NCBI RefSeq assembly: GCF_005153485.1
Contig: NZ_CP039740.1
Location: 3,537,001-3,601,000 of the forward strand
Origin: Pseudolabrys sp. FHR47
GTDB lineage: Bacteria; Pseudomonadota; Alphaproteobacteria; Rhizobiales; Xanthobacteraceae
DNA: 64,000 nucleotides
Direction of reading: 5' to 3'
The notes beneath the pieces were generated by a model, which worked only from the letters and a program-made list of their open reading frames with translations, was not told the origin of the DNA and searched no databases. Below are positions 53,382 through 62,528 of this stretch, one piece after another; position 1 is the first letter of the stretch; each line of letters begins with the position of its first letter. The translations under genes were made by a program, and so were the position numbers.

Positions 53382-54044
53382 ATGAACGGAGCGCCCGTCC
53401 TCGTCGTCGCTCCACACGCGCTTGACGAGATGTTGGGCTGCGGCGGGACCATTGCGCGGCACGCCGCAGCGGGCCGCAAGGTTCATATCCTCGTCCTGTG
53501 CGGAGACGGCACCGGCCTCGACGGCAAGCGCCGCGATGCCGCGATGGCCGCCGCCGCCCTGCTCGGCTGCGAGCCGCCGCGCTTTGCCGGCTTTCCGGAG
53601 AACCGTAGCGATACCGTTCCGATCGGCGAGGTCGTTGGCGCCATCGAGCGCACTGTCAATGAACTCAAGCCTGCCACGGTCTACGTCAGCCACGGCGGCA
53701 ACCTGAACATTGACCACCAGACTGCCTTCCGCGCCGTCGCCACGGCGCTACGGCCGATGCCGGGCTCCCCGGTCGCGGAGTTCTACGCCTACGAAATAGC
53801 CTCCTCGACCGACTGGGCACCGCTGGGCTTCGGTGCCACGTTCGTGCCGAACCACTTCGTCGAGATCACGGCCGAACTTCCCCGCAAGATCCAGGCCCTG
53901 GAACTCTACGCCTTCGACATGCGGCCGGAGCCGCATGCACGTTCGATTAAGGCACTGGAGAACCTCGCGCGCGCCCGTGGCGCGACGGTAGGCCTTGCGG
54001 CTGCAGAGGCTTTCATGGTGCTGCGCGAGGTTGAGCGGTACTAA
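53382..54044 (+). CDS. PIG-L/LmbE-family deacetylase with variant zinc motif
   Basis: A 220-residue PIG-L family protein, normally a zinc-dependent N-deacetylase of GlcNAc-type substrates. The family motif A-H-P-D-D-E appears as VVAPHALDEMLGCGG: His and the second Asp (zinc ligands) remain, but the first Asp (general base) is Leu and Pro is Ala. The later ligand is in VSHGGNLNIDHQTAF. It may still bind zinc with another base, or have a different role. It follows the two aminotransferase genes on the same strand and could act on an N-acetylated amino sugar. Confidence 0.8.
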   Translation: MNGAPVLVVAPHALDEMLGCGGTIARHAAAGRKVHILVLCGDGTGLDGKRRDAAMAAAALLGCEPPRFAGFPENRSDTVPIGEVVGAIERTVNELKPATVYVSHGGNLNIDHQTAFRAVATALRPMPGSPVAEFYAYEIASSTDWAPLGFGATFVPNHFVEITAELPRKIQALELYAFDMRPEPHARSIKALENLARARGATVGLAAAEAFMVLREVERY

Positions 54045-54113
54045 GCAAGCGCGAAGTCCAACGCGCGCCGTCGCGATGCCCGACAACGCGAACAATAAAG
54101 TTTGTTTCTTTCT

Positions 54114-54136
54114 GCCCTCGAGGGCTCCTTATTTTT
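54114..54136 (+). terminator. possible terminator after the PIG-L gene
   Basis: GCCCTCGAGGGC (54114-54125) can form a four-base stem with a TCGA loop and is followed by TCCTTATTTTT. The stem is short, so this is a weak candidate; it lies in the 252-base gap before the RTX protease gene, a stretch more AT-rich than its surroundings. Confidence 0.3.
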
Positions 54137-54296
54137 CGATGCTGTCGACCGCAGATTACTAGTTTCCTTCCACAACCAAGCGTAGTACAATTATCTTGTG
54201 CTACCCGGTTCTTTCGGGGAAAAAGTTCCGGCGTTTGCGCATGCCTTGCAAGTTGCTTCGCTTTGCACTGGTATCCACCGAAAGTGGGGGGTGGAA

Positions 54297-57200
54297 ATGA
54301 CTGTATCGACGAAGAGTGATCTGGTGTCGCCGGTAAGCGAGGATCCGTTCGCGCGGACTCTGAATTTCATACCGAACGAACCATACTTTCAGAACCAATG
54401 GCATCTGCGCAATACCGGCCAGACCGGCGGCCCCGCCGGCATTGATATCAATGTCACTTCCGTCTGGGATGACTATGACGGCAGCGGCGTCAAGGTCGGC
54501 GTCTATGACGATAGCGTGCAATACACGCACCATGACCTGAACGACAATTATGTCGCGAGCCGGCATCTCGTCATTAACGGCGTCGCTCAGGATCCCCAGC
54601 ACAACTCAGCCCAGGGAGATGCTCACGGCACGAACGTCGCCGGATTGATTGCCGCCGAACTCGACGGCGTTGGCACCATGGGCGTGGCTTACCGCGCACA
54701 ACTGACGGGCTTCGACGTCATAAGCGCTTCGTTCGAATACATGTCTGCAGCGATGAACCTGCAAGACACGTTTGATGTCGTGAATCACAGCTGGGGCTTC
54801 ACTACTCGCTTCGCCGACAACATTCTAAATGGATCTTGGAATCCGTTTTTCGCCGGCTTGGCCGATGCCGTAAACTCGGGAAGAGGCGGTCTCGGCACGA
54901 TTCAACTGGTGGCAGCTGGCAATAGCAACGGTTTTGGCAATGATCGCTTGTCAACCAACGCAAGCTCCGCAAACGACTCCAATTTTTCGAATTCGCAATA
55001 CGTCATCACGGTCGGCGCCGTTGCCAGTAACGGCCTTGTTTCATACTACAGCGAGGAAGGCGCGTCGCTCCTTGTGTGCGCCCCCTCAAACGGCGTCACT
55101 GGCATCTTGACGACGGACCCGATCGGCTCCGACGGATACAACTCATCCCCCTCGCCCGGTGGCGACTACAATTCAGGCTTCGGCGGCACGTCGGCGGCTA
55201 CCCCGATCGTGAGCGGGGTCGTGGCGCTGATGCTCGATTCAAATCCGCTGCTTGGCTGGCGCGACGTTATGGAGATCCTGGCCTACTCCGCCCGCAGCGT
55301 CGGCGGAACGGTCGGCAGCGATTCACTCCAGGGATCGGAACGCTATCTCTGGGCCTTCAACGGCGCCCAGAACTGGAACGGCGGCGGTCTGCACTTTTCG
55401 AACGACTATGGGTTCGGACTTGTCGACGCGCACGCCGCTGTCCGGCTCTGCGAGACGTGGACCCTGCAGCAGACATCGGCCAACGATGTTTCGGTTTCGG
55501 CCACCAATGGCGGCACCTATGCGATCCCGGACAATAACAGCACCGGGGTCACGTTCACCGTCACGCTCGGCGCCGGCGTCACGATCGAGACATTGCGCAT
55601 CCAGATGGGGATCACGCATAGCTACGCGTCCGATCTCGTCATCACCATCACATCGCCTTCCGGCACCGTCAGTACGCTGCACAATCGGACTGGCGGTAGC
55701 TCTGATTTTGCCAACTGGACGTTCAGTTCGAACGCCTTCCGCGGTGAAGAAAGTGCCGGTGTCTGGACGATAACCGCCAGGGATCTCGTGGCATCGGACG
55801 TCGGCTCCATTGCCTCGACTACGATCACGGCCCTCGGCTCGGCCAGCAGCGCGAACGACAATTATGTCTATACCGACGAATTCGGCACTTATGGCGGAAT
55901 GTCGACCCGCGGGACGCTGAACGACACCTCCGGAACCGACACGATCAACGCCGCGGCGGTGACGTCGAACTCGACAATCAATCTGACGGCAGGATCGACG
56001 AGCACGATTGCCGGCCGCTCGCTTGTGATCTCCGCTTCGACGACGATCGAAAACGCCTACGGCGGGGACGGTAGCGACACCATCACCGGCAATAGCGCCG
56101 CCAATTTTCTGTCCGGCGGGCGCGGCAATGACACATTCGACGGCGGTGCCGGCGCCGATACCCTCAATGGTGACAACGGCACCGATACGGTGAGCTATGC
56201 CAGCGCCGGCGCGGCCGTCAGCGTCAATCTCGCCACCCAGCGCGAGTACAGCCAGGGCGATATTCTCAACAGCATCGAGAACGTGAGCGGCTCGGCCTTC
56301 AACGACGTTCTGGTTGGCGACGGCAATGCCAATGTCCTCACCGGCGGCGACGGCAACGACTCCTTCGACGGCGGAGCCGGCGCCGATACCCTCAATGGCG
56401 GCAGTGGCACCGACACGGTGACGTATGGCAGCGCCGGTAGCGCGGTCAGCGTCAATCTTGCCACGCAGTTCGAATACAGCCAGAGCGACTCGTTCATCGG
56501 CATCGAGAACGCAACGGGCTCCGCCTTCAACGACATCCTGGTCGGCGATGGTAATGCCAATGTCCTCATCGGCGGCGACGGCAACGACTCTTTCGACGGC
56601 GGCGCCGGCGCCGATACCCTCAATGGCGGGAACGGCACCGACACCGTGAACTACGCCAGCGCCGGAGCGGCCATCAGCGTCAATCTCGCAACACAACGCG
56701 ACTACAGCCAGAGCGACATTCTCGTCGGCATCGAGAACGTCATCGGCACCGGCTTCAACGACATTCTGATCGGCGACGGCAATGTCAATGTTCTGACCGG
56801 CGGCGCCGGCAATGACACATTCGACGGCGGTGCCGGCGCCGACACGCTCAATGGCGACAACGGCACCGACACCGTGAGCTATGCCAGCGCCGGCGCGGCC
56901 GTCAGTGTCAATCTCGCCACCCAGCGCGAGTACAGCCAGGGCGACATTCTCAACAGCATCGAGAACGTGAGCGGCTCGGCCTTCAACGACGTCCTGGTCG
57001 GCGACGGCAATGCCAACGTCCTCATCGGCGGCGACGGCAACGACTCCTTCGACGGCGGCGCCGGCGCCGACACGCTCAACGGCGGCAGCGGCACCGACAC
57101 CGTGAGCTATGCCAGCGCCGGTTCCGCCGTGAGCGTCAATCTTGCCACGCAGTTCGAATACAGCCAGAGCGACTCGTTTATCGGCATCGAGAACGTCACG

Positions 57201-59843
57201 GGCACCACCTTCAACGACATCCTGGTCGGCGATGGCAATGCCAATGTCCTCATCGGCGGCGACGGCAACGACTCCTTCGACGGCGGCGCCGGCGCCGATA
57301 CCCTCAATGGCGGCAACGGAACCGACACCGTAAACTATGCCAGCGCCGGCGCAGCCGTCAGCGTCAATCTCTCAACCCAGCGCGACTACAGCCAGGGCGA
57401 CATTCTCATCGGCATCGAGAACGTTATGGGCACCGCCTTCAACGACATCCTGGTCGGCGATGGCAATGCCAATGCCCTCACCGGCGGCGACGGAAATGAT
57501 GCGCTCGAGGGCGGCGGCGGTCTGGATACGCTGAACGGCGGCAACGGCACAGACAGTGCGAGCTTTGCCGGTCTGAGCAGTGCGATTAGCGTCAACCTCG
57601 CGGCGGGCCGCGACTTCGCGACTGGCGCAACGCTGATTTCCATCGAGAGCGTGACTGGCACTGCTTTCAACGACATCCTGGTCGGCGATGGCAATGCCAA
57701 TGTCCTCATCGGCGGCGACGGCAACGACTCCTTCGACGGCGGCGCCGGCGCCGATACCCTCAATGGCGGCAACGGAACCGACACCGTAAACTATGCCAGC
57801 GCCGGCGCAGCCGTCAGCGTCAATCTCTCAACCCAGCGCGACTACAGCCAGGGCGACATTCTCATCGGCATCGAGAACGTTATGGGCACCGCCTTCAACG
57901 ACATCCTGGTCGGCGATGGCAATGCCAACGCCCTCATCGGCGGCGACGGCAACGACTCCTTCGACGGCGGCGCTGGCGCCGATACCCTCAATGGCGGCAA
58001 CGGAACCGACACCGTGAGCTATGCCAGCGCCGGCGCGGCCGTCAGCGTCAACCTCGCAACCCAGCGCGAATACAGCCAGGGCGATATTCTCAACAGCATC
58101 GAGAACGTGAGCGGCTCGGCCTTCAACGACGTCCTGGTCGGCGACGGCAATGCCAACGTCCTCACCGGCGGCGACGGCAATGATGCCCTCGAGGGCGGCG
58201 GCGGTTTGGACACGCTGAACGGCGGTAATGGAACCGACACTGCGAGCTTTGCCGGCATGGGCAGTGCGATCAGCGTCAACATTGCAGCGGGCCGAGACTT
58301 CGCCACTGGAGCAACGCTCATCGGCATCGAGAACGTCATGGGCACCGCCTTCAACGACATCCTGGTCGGCGACGGCAATGCCAACGTCCTCACTGGGGGC
58401 GATGGCAATGACTCCTTCGACGGCGGCGCTGGCGCCGATACGCTTAACGGCGGCAGCGGCACCGACACTGTAAACTATGCCAGTGCCTCTTCCGCCGTCA
58501 GCGTCAATCTCTCCACCCAACGCGAATACAGCCAGGGCGACATTCTCATCGGTATCGAGAATGTCATGGGCACCGCATTCAACGACGTCCTGGTCGGCGA
58601 TGGCAGTGTCAATGAGCTCACTGGCGGCGATGGCAATGATTCCCTCGAAGGCGGCGGCGGCGCCGATACCCTTAATGGCGGCAACGGCACCGACACGGCG
58701 AGCTTTACCAACATGGGCAGCGCGGTCAGCGTCAACCTTGCAGCGGGCCGAGACTTCGCCACCGGCGCAACGCTGATTTCCATCGAGAATGTGACCGGCT
58801 CGGCCTTCAACGACATCCTGATCGGAGACGGCAATGCCAATGTCCTCACCGGCGGCGATGGCAATGACACCTTCGATGGTGGCGCCGGCGCCGATACGCT
58901 CAATGGCGACGCTGGCACTGACACCGCTAGCTACGCCAGCGCCGGTGCGGCAGTCAGCGTCAACCTCACAACCCAGCGCGAGTACAGCCAGGGCGACATT
59001 CTCAACAGCATTGAGAACGTGAGCGGTTCGGCTTTCAACGACGTCCTGGTCGGCGACGGCAGTGCCAACGTCCTCACCGGCGGCGACGGCAATGATACCT
59101 TCGATGGTGGCGCCGGCGCCGATACGCTCAATGGCGACGCTGGCACTGACACCGTTAGCTACGCCAGCGCCGGTGCGGCAGTCAGCGTCAACCTCGCAAC
59201 CCAGCGCGAGTACAGCCAGGGCGACATTCTCAATAGCATTGAGAACGTGAGCGGTTCGGCTTTCAACGACGTCCTGGTCGGCGACGGCAGTGCCAACGTC
59301 CTCACCGGCGGCGACGGCAATGATACATTACAGGGCGGCGGCGGTCTCGACACACTGAACGGCGACAACGGCATCGACACCGCGAGTTTTTCTAATTTGG
59401 GCAGCGCTGTCAGCGTCAACCTTGCGGCGGGCAGAGACTTCGCCACTGGCGCCACGCTGATCGCCATCGAGAACGTGAACGGATCGGCCTTCAACGATAT
59501 TATCGTGGGCGACAGTAACGGAAACACATTATCCGGCGGCAACGGCAACGACACAATTGCCGGGGGCACCGGTGCCGATTTCCTTTACGGAGAAGCCGGC
59601 AACGATATTTTCGTGTACAGCTTTGGCGACGGTTTCGACCGCATCATGGACTTCGATCAGAACGGCAACGATCAAATCCAGCTTTTCGGCTTTGCCGGAA
59701 TCAACAGCGCCGCTGCCGCCCTTGCCTTTGCGGTGCAGGCGGGCGCCCATGTGACATTCGACTTCGACAGTTCCGGATCGGTCGACCTGCAGCTTGACAG
59801 CCGGCTCGTTGCGCAGCTCAGCACGTCGGATTTTCTGGTCTAG
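54297..59843 (+). CDS. RTX subtilisin-like serine protease with P domain (S8 family)
   Basis: A 1848-residue secreted protein. Residues 55-345 are an S8 protease with catalytic Asp71 in VGVYDDSVQ, His110 in DAHGTNVAG, Asn209 in VAAGNS and Ser299 in GGTSAATPIVSG. Residues 375-520 are a proprotein-convertase P domain (LRIQMGITHSYASDLVI, GVWTITARDLV). From residue 607 fifteen 76-residue RTX repeats run to 1746, each with three nonapeptides of GGxGxDxxx type for Ca2+, followed by a terminal RTX segment and a C-terminus ending in DFLV. There is no N-terminal signal peptide; type I secretion by a C-terminal signal is expected. ATG at 54297 has GGGGGTGG before it. No type I secretion genes occur in the window. 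Confidence 0.92.
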   Translation: MTVSTKSDLVSPVSEDPFARTLNFIPNEPYFQNQWHLRNTGQTGGPAGIDINVTSVWDDYDGSGVKVGVYDDSVQYTHHDLNDNYVASRHLVINGVAQDPQHNSAQGDAHGTNVAGLIAAELDGVGTMGVAYRAQLTGFDVISASFEYMSAAMNLQDTFDVVNHSWGFTTRFADNILNGSWNPFFAGLADAVNSGRGGLGTIQLVAAGNSNGFGNDRLSTNASSANDSNFSNSQYVITVGAVASNGLVSYYSEEGASLLVCAPSNGVTGILTTDPIGSDGYNSSPSPGGDYNSGFGGTSAATPIVSGVVALMLDSNPLLGWRDVMEILAYSARSVGGTVGSDSLQGSERYLWAFNGAQNWNGGGLHFSNDYGFGLVDAHAAVRLCETWTLQQTSANDVSVSATNGGTYAIPDNNSTGVTFTVTLGAGVTIETLRIQMGITHSYASDLVITITSPSGTVSTLHNRTGGSSDFANWTFSSNAFRGEESAGVWTITARDLVASDVGSIASTTITALGSASSANDNYVYTDEFGTYGGMSTRGTLNDTSGTDTINAAAVTSNSTINLTAGSTSTIAGRSLVISASTTIENAYGGDGSDTITGNSAANFLSGGRGNDTFDGGAGADTLNGDNGTDTVSYASAGAAVSVNLATQREYSQGDILNSIENVSGSAFNDVLVGDGNANVLTGGDGNDSFDGGAGADTLNGGSGTDTVTYGSAGSAVSVNLATQFEYSQSDSFIGIENATGSAFNDILVGDGNANVLIGGDGNDSFDGGAGADTLNGGNGTDTVNYASAGAAISVNLATQRDYSQSDILVGIENVIGTGFNDILIGDGNVNVLTGGAGNDTFDGGAGADTLNGDNGTDTVSYASAGAAVSVNLATQREYSQGDILNSIENVSGSAFNDVLVGDGNANVLIGGDGNDSFDGGAGADTLNGGSGTDTVSYASAGSAVSVNLATQFEYSQSDSFIGIENVTGTTFNDILVGDGNANVLIGGDGNDSFDGGAGADTLNGGNGTDTVNYASAGAAVSVNLSTQRDYSQGDILIGIENVMGTAFNDILVGDGNANALTGGDGNDALEGGGGLDTLNGGNGTDSASFAGLSSAISVNLAAGRDFATGATLISIESVTGTAFNDILVGDGNANVLIGGDGNDSFDGGAGADTLNGGNGTDTVNYASAGAAVSVNLSTQRDYSQGDILIGIENVMGTAFNDILVGDGNANALIGGDGNDSFDGGAGADTLNGGNGTDTVSYASAGAAVSVNLATQREYSQGDILNSIENVSGSAFNDVLVGDGNANVLTGGDGNDALEGGGGLDTLNGGNGTDTASFAGMGSAISVNIAAGRDFATGATLIGIENVMGTAFNDILVGDGNANVLTGGDGNDSFDGGAGADTLNGGSGTDTVNYASASSAVSVNLSTQREYSQGDILIGIENVMGTAFNDVLVGDGSVNELTGGDGNDSLEGGGGADTLNGGNGTDTASFTNMGSAVSVNLAAGRDFATGATLISIENVTGSAFNDILIGDGNANVLTGGDGNDTFDGGAGADTLNGDAGTDTASYASAGAAVSVNLTTQREYSQGDILNSIENVSGSAFNDVLVGDGSANVLTGGDGNDTFDGGAGADTLNGDAGTDTVSYASAGAAVSVNLATQREYSQGDILNSIENVSGSAFNDVLVGDGSANVLTGGDGNDTLQGGGGLDTLNGDNGIDTASFSNLGSAVSVNLAAGRDFATGATLIAIENVNGSAFNDIIVGDSNGNTLSGGNGNDTIAGGTGADFLYGEAGNDIFVYSFGDGFDRIMDFDQNGNDQIQLFGFAGINSAAAALAFAVQAGAHVTFDFDSSGSVDLQLDSRLVAQLSTSDFLV
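56115..59534 (+). repeat. fifteen tandem 228-bp repeats in the RTX protease gene
   Basis: Fifteen units of exactly 228 bp (76 codons) start at 56115 and end at 59534, with no indels. By protein text they fall into four types: REYSQGDILNS (units 1, 4, 9, 13, 14), FEYSQSDSFIG (2, 5), DYSQ/EYSQ with ILIG or ILVG (3, 6, 8, 11), and AGRDFATGATLI (7, 10, 12, 15). Units 1-3 and 4-6 repeat as a three-unit block. Units 6 and 8, and 13 and 14, are nearly identical over long stretches of DNA. Confidence 0.9.
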
Positions 59844-59846
59844 CGT

Positions 59847-60545
59847 TTACAACAGCCCGCGCATCCGCGCCCGCAGAATGAGCGACATGGTGGGCCCATC
59901 GGTAATCGTGCCGTCGAGCACGAGGCGATCGATATCATCTTTCGCTATCCTGTGAATGCTTTCGATGCCTTCGCTGCGCTGCGGATCGCCGAAGCTCGAT
60001 ATTTTCGCCGCGAACATCTTCAGGCTTTCCGACGTCATGGCGGTGCTGGTGTAGACGACACCCAATGGCGTGAGGTCGTCCACGGTCGCGCCCATTTCTT
60101 CCATCAACTCGCGGCGCGCCTCTTCCGCCGGGACAGCCCCCGGCAAGACCAGGCCCTGCGGCGCTTCGAGAAACCATCGCCGCGCCGGATGGCGGAAAAT
60201 CCGGATCAGCGCAATGCTGCCATCCGGCAGGATCGGCAGTACGACGATGCCGCCGCTGGCGACGACGCGATTGTAGAGCCCGAGCGAGCCGTCATAGAAA
60301 CGCACCGCGTCACGGATCACGTAGCCGATGTAAGGATCCTCGGCGACCACGCCCACGCGCAGGTCGTTGACCGGCCATCCCCAGCCCTCGCGCTGAACAA
60401 GCACGTCGCGCTTGGCCTGGGCAATCTCATCGGCATCGAACAGCAGCATTGTCGGGCAATCGGCCGGATTCTCGAACAACTCGGGATTGGACGCGAGCAA
60501 TTCGCGGTAGCGCTTGAGACTCGGCTCTTCTTGATCATTCGACAT
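59847..60545 (-). CDS. Nudix hydrolase (ADP-ribose pyrophosphatase-like)
   Basis: A 232-residue Nudix protein of the ADP-sugar pyrophosphatase type. The box is GLVLPGAVPAEEARREL and continues MEEMG: R-E-L-x-E-E-x-G is intact, but the single Glu before it is Ala. The N-terminal region DEIAQAKRDVLVQREGWGW and RDAVRFYDGSLGLYNRVV resembles NudF-like proteins. It may hydrolyse a nucleoside-diphosphate sugar. ATG at 60545 (MSNDQEE) is chosen; an earlier ATG at 60587 is possible. It is read convergently with the RTX protease, with three bases between the stop codons, and follows an EamA gene on the minus strand. Confidence 0.8.
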   Translation of the reverse strand: MSNDQEEPSLKRYRELLASNPELFENPADCPTMLLFDADEIAQAKRDVLVQREGWGWPVNDLRVGVVAEDPYIGYVIRDAVRFYDGSLGLYNRVVASGGIVVLPILPDGSIALIRIFRHPARRWFLEAPQGLVLPGAVPAEEARRELMEEMGATVDDLTPLGVVYTSTAMTSESLKMFAAKISSFGDPQRSEGIESIHRIAKDDIDRLVLDGTITDGPTMSLILRARMRGLL

Positions 60546-60586
60546 CGAACTCTTCTCTGACCGCAGGAAAACCGGCTCGTCATGAA

Positions 60587-61432
60587 TCATCGCAGGACTG
60601 CGATGATCATCAGGCCGGCGAAAATAACCGCCGCGGCGCCGAGGCGATGCGGCGAGCGGGCCTCGCCATACCACACCATCCCGATGATGGCAGCAAACAG
60701 CACGCTGGATTCGCGCAGCGCCGCGACCGGGCCGACCGGGCTGCGGCTCAGGGCCCAGAGGAAGACGCCGAAGGATCCGATGCCGAGCAGGCCCGAGGCC
60801 AGCGTGCGGGTTCGATCGATCCAGAGCCGGTCCAGCAACTGGCGACCCTGAACGGCGAGGATCAGCAGAAAGAAACTGCCGCTGTCGACGATCACCAGCC
60901 AGACGGTGAAGGACAGCCAGTCTCCGGCCAGGCGGGTGCCGTAGGCGTCGACCACGGCATAGCCTGCCACCGTCATGCCGGCGACCAACGCCGCGAGGAA
61001 AAGTCTCCCATCGACGCCGCCGCGAACGGAATCGGCAGACAGCCAGATAAGCCCGCCGGACACGACTGCGATACCCAGAACCTGTCCGCTCTTGGGCAGT
61101 TCGCCCATGACCAGGAAAGCCAGCCCGGCCGCGAAAAGCGGAACAAAGCCGCGCGCCAGCGGAAAGGCCTGACCGAGATCGCCGAGGCTGTAGGAGCGCG
61201 CCAGCGCCAGCTTGTATCCGCAATGCAGACAGACCGATCCGGCGATCACCGGCCAGACCGCCGCCGGTGGAAACGGCACGAATGGCATCACGGCCGCCGC
61301 GACGGCCGTAGCGACCAACCCCATGCCGGCGATCGCGGCGATGCCGTTGGCGGCGGATTTGATCAGCGCGTGCCAGGACGCGTGCAGCAGTGCCGCCGAC
61401 AGCATCAAGGCGATAGTTAGCGAGTCGATCAT
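60587..61432 (-). CDS. EamA/DMT-family transporter
   Basis: A 281-residue membrane protein with ten hydrophobic segments in two repeats of five, the drug/metabolite transporter layout. ALLHASWHALIKSAANG is the conserved first helix with W-H, and GDLGQAFPLARGFVPLFAAG the middle of repeat one. In repeat two ALRESSVLFAAIIGMVWYGE is the EamA signature. It probably exports a small metabolite. The gene is divergent from the SDR gene at 61544. Only 41 bases separate it from the downstream Nudix gene, so the two may be cotranscribed. Substrate not predictable. Confidence 0.88.
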   Translation of the reverse strand: MIDSLTIALMLSAALLHASWHALIKSAANGIAAIAGMGLVATAVAAAVMPFVPFPPAAVWPVIAGSVCLHCGYKLALARSYSLGDLGQAFPLARGFVPLFAAGLAFLVMGELPKSGQVLGIAVVSGGLIWLSADSVRGGVDGRLFLAALVAGMTVAGYAVVDAYGTRLAGDWLSFTVWLVIVDSGSFFLLILAVQGRQLLDRLWIDRTRTLASGLLGIGSFGVFLWALSRSPVGPVAALRESSVLFAAIIGMVWYGEARSPHRLGAAAVIFAGLMIIAVLR

Positions 61433-61543
61433 CGCCGGGTGTCTAGCACGGGACCGACGGGCGGCAATAAAGAGCTTGTCTCACCCGCATTTTTGCTGTT
61501 GCTGGGGTCGCGACGCCCTCCTCCAAGGTTAGAGATTCACGCC

Positions 61544-62407
61544 ATGCTGACGCATCTGAACCCGACGCCAACCGATCCCGCGCGCGTCGTCATCCTCGGC
61601 GCCGCCGGCTTCGTCGGGGCGGCTACCGCGAAGCTGCTTCAATCGAAACGGATCGCCGCGCTGGCGCTCGGCCGCGGCGAACTTGACCTGCTCGCCGCCG
61701 ATGCGGCCATCCGCCTGCGCGCGCTGTTGCAGCCATCCGATGCCCTGGTCGTGGTGTCGGCGAAAGCGCCGGTCAAGAATGTCGCCATGCTCGGCGACAA
61801 TATCCGCATGATGACCGCGGTCTGCGACGCGCTCGCGGACACCAAGGTGGCGCATGTCGTCTATATCAGTTCGGATGCCGTCTATCGCGACTCGACCGGC
61901 CTGCTGAGCGAAAGCTCATGCGCCGAGCCGTCCTCGCTCCACGGCGTCATGCATCTTTCCCGCGAGGTGATGCTCAAATCGGTCGTCACCGCGCCGCTGG
62001 CGATCCTCCGGCCGACATTGATCTACGGCGCGGCCGATCCGCATAACGGCTACGGGCCGAACCGCTTCCGCCGTCTCGCCGCCGAGGGCAAGGAAATCGT
62101 GCTGTTCGGCGAGGGCGAAGAACGGCGCGATCATGTGCTGATCGACGACGTCGCGGAGATCGTCGTCCGCGTGCTGCGCCACAAGAGCCAGGGCACGCTG
62201 AACATCGCGACCGGCGAGGTGCACAGCTTCCGCAGCATCGCCGAAACCATCGCCCGCGCGGCCAGCCCCGCCGTCCCGGTTCGGGGCACCGAGCGCGTCG
62301 GGCCCATGCCGCATAACGGCTACCGCGCCTTCGACCCGGCGGCGACCTACGCCGCGTTCCCCGATTTCAAATATGTGTCGATCGGCGACGGCCTCAAACG
62401 CGTCTAG
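61544..62407 (+). CDS. NAD-dependent SDR lacking the canonical Tyr/Lys pair
   Basis: A 287-residue SDR paralogous to the protein at 50070-50945. RVVILGAAGFVGAATAKLLQ is the NAD motif and VVYISSDAVYRD the active-site strand with Ser. Where Y-x-x-x-K is expected the sequence is SSLHGVMHLSREVM, that is His133 and His137. ILRPTLIYGAADPHNGYGPNRF and HVLIDDVAEIVVR are shared with the paralogue. The catalytic acid/base must differ or the protein works as a non-SDR-type epimerase or binding protein. The ATG at 61544 was chosen; the upstream open frame is unrelated. rfbF follows 121 bases downstream. Confidence 0.83.
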   Translation: MLTHLNPTPTDPARVVILGAAGFVGAATAKLLQSKRIAALALGRGELDLLAADAAIRLRALLQPSDALVVVSAKAPVKNVAMLGDNIRMMTAVCDALADTKVAHVVYISSDAVYRDSTGLLSESSCAEPSSLHGVMHLSREVMLKSVVTAPLAILRPTLIYGAADPHNGYGPNRFRRLAAEGKEIVLFGEGEERRDHVLIDDVAEIVVRVLRHKSQGTLNIATGEVHSFRSIAETIARAASPAVPVRGTERVGPMPHNGYRAFDPAATYAAFPDFKYVSIGDGLKRV

Positions 62408-62528
62408 CGCCGGCCCGGCCCGCACAGGCGGCTTGATGGACCCGCGATTAAAGTGATATCGAGCACCTGACCCTTTCGCGAAAACGCGCCGTCGGGATCA
62501 GGCGCCCGGTTCAAAATCGAGCGATACG

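Noticed and set aside
55851..55865. A-N-D-N-Y motif like a tmRNA proteolysis tag
   Set aside because: It lies in frame inside the protease between the P domain and the repeats; no tmRNA secondary structure surrounds it.
56115..59534. Regular repeats considered as a CRISPR array
   Set aside because: The period is 228 bp, fully coding, with no short repeat/spacer alternation and no cas genes.
55323..59569. Antisense open frames across the RTX repeats
   Set aside because: They repeat with the 228-bp period simply because the coding strand does; no independent evidence.
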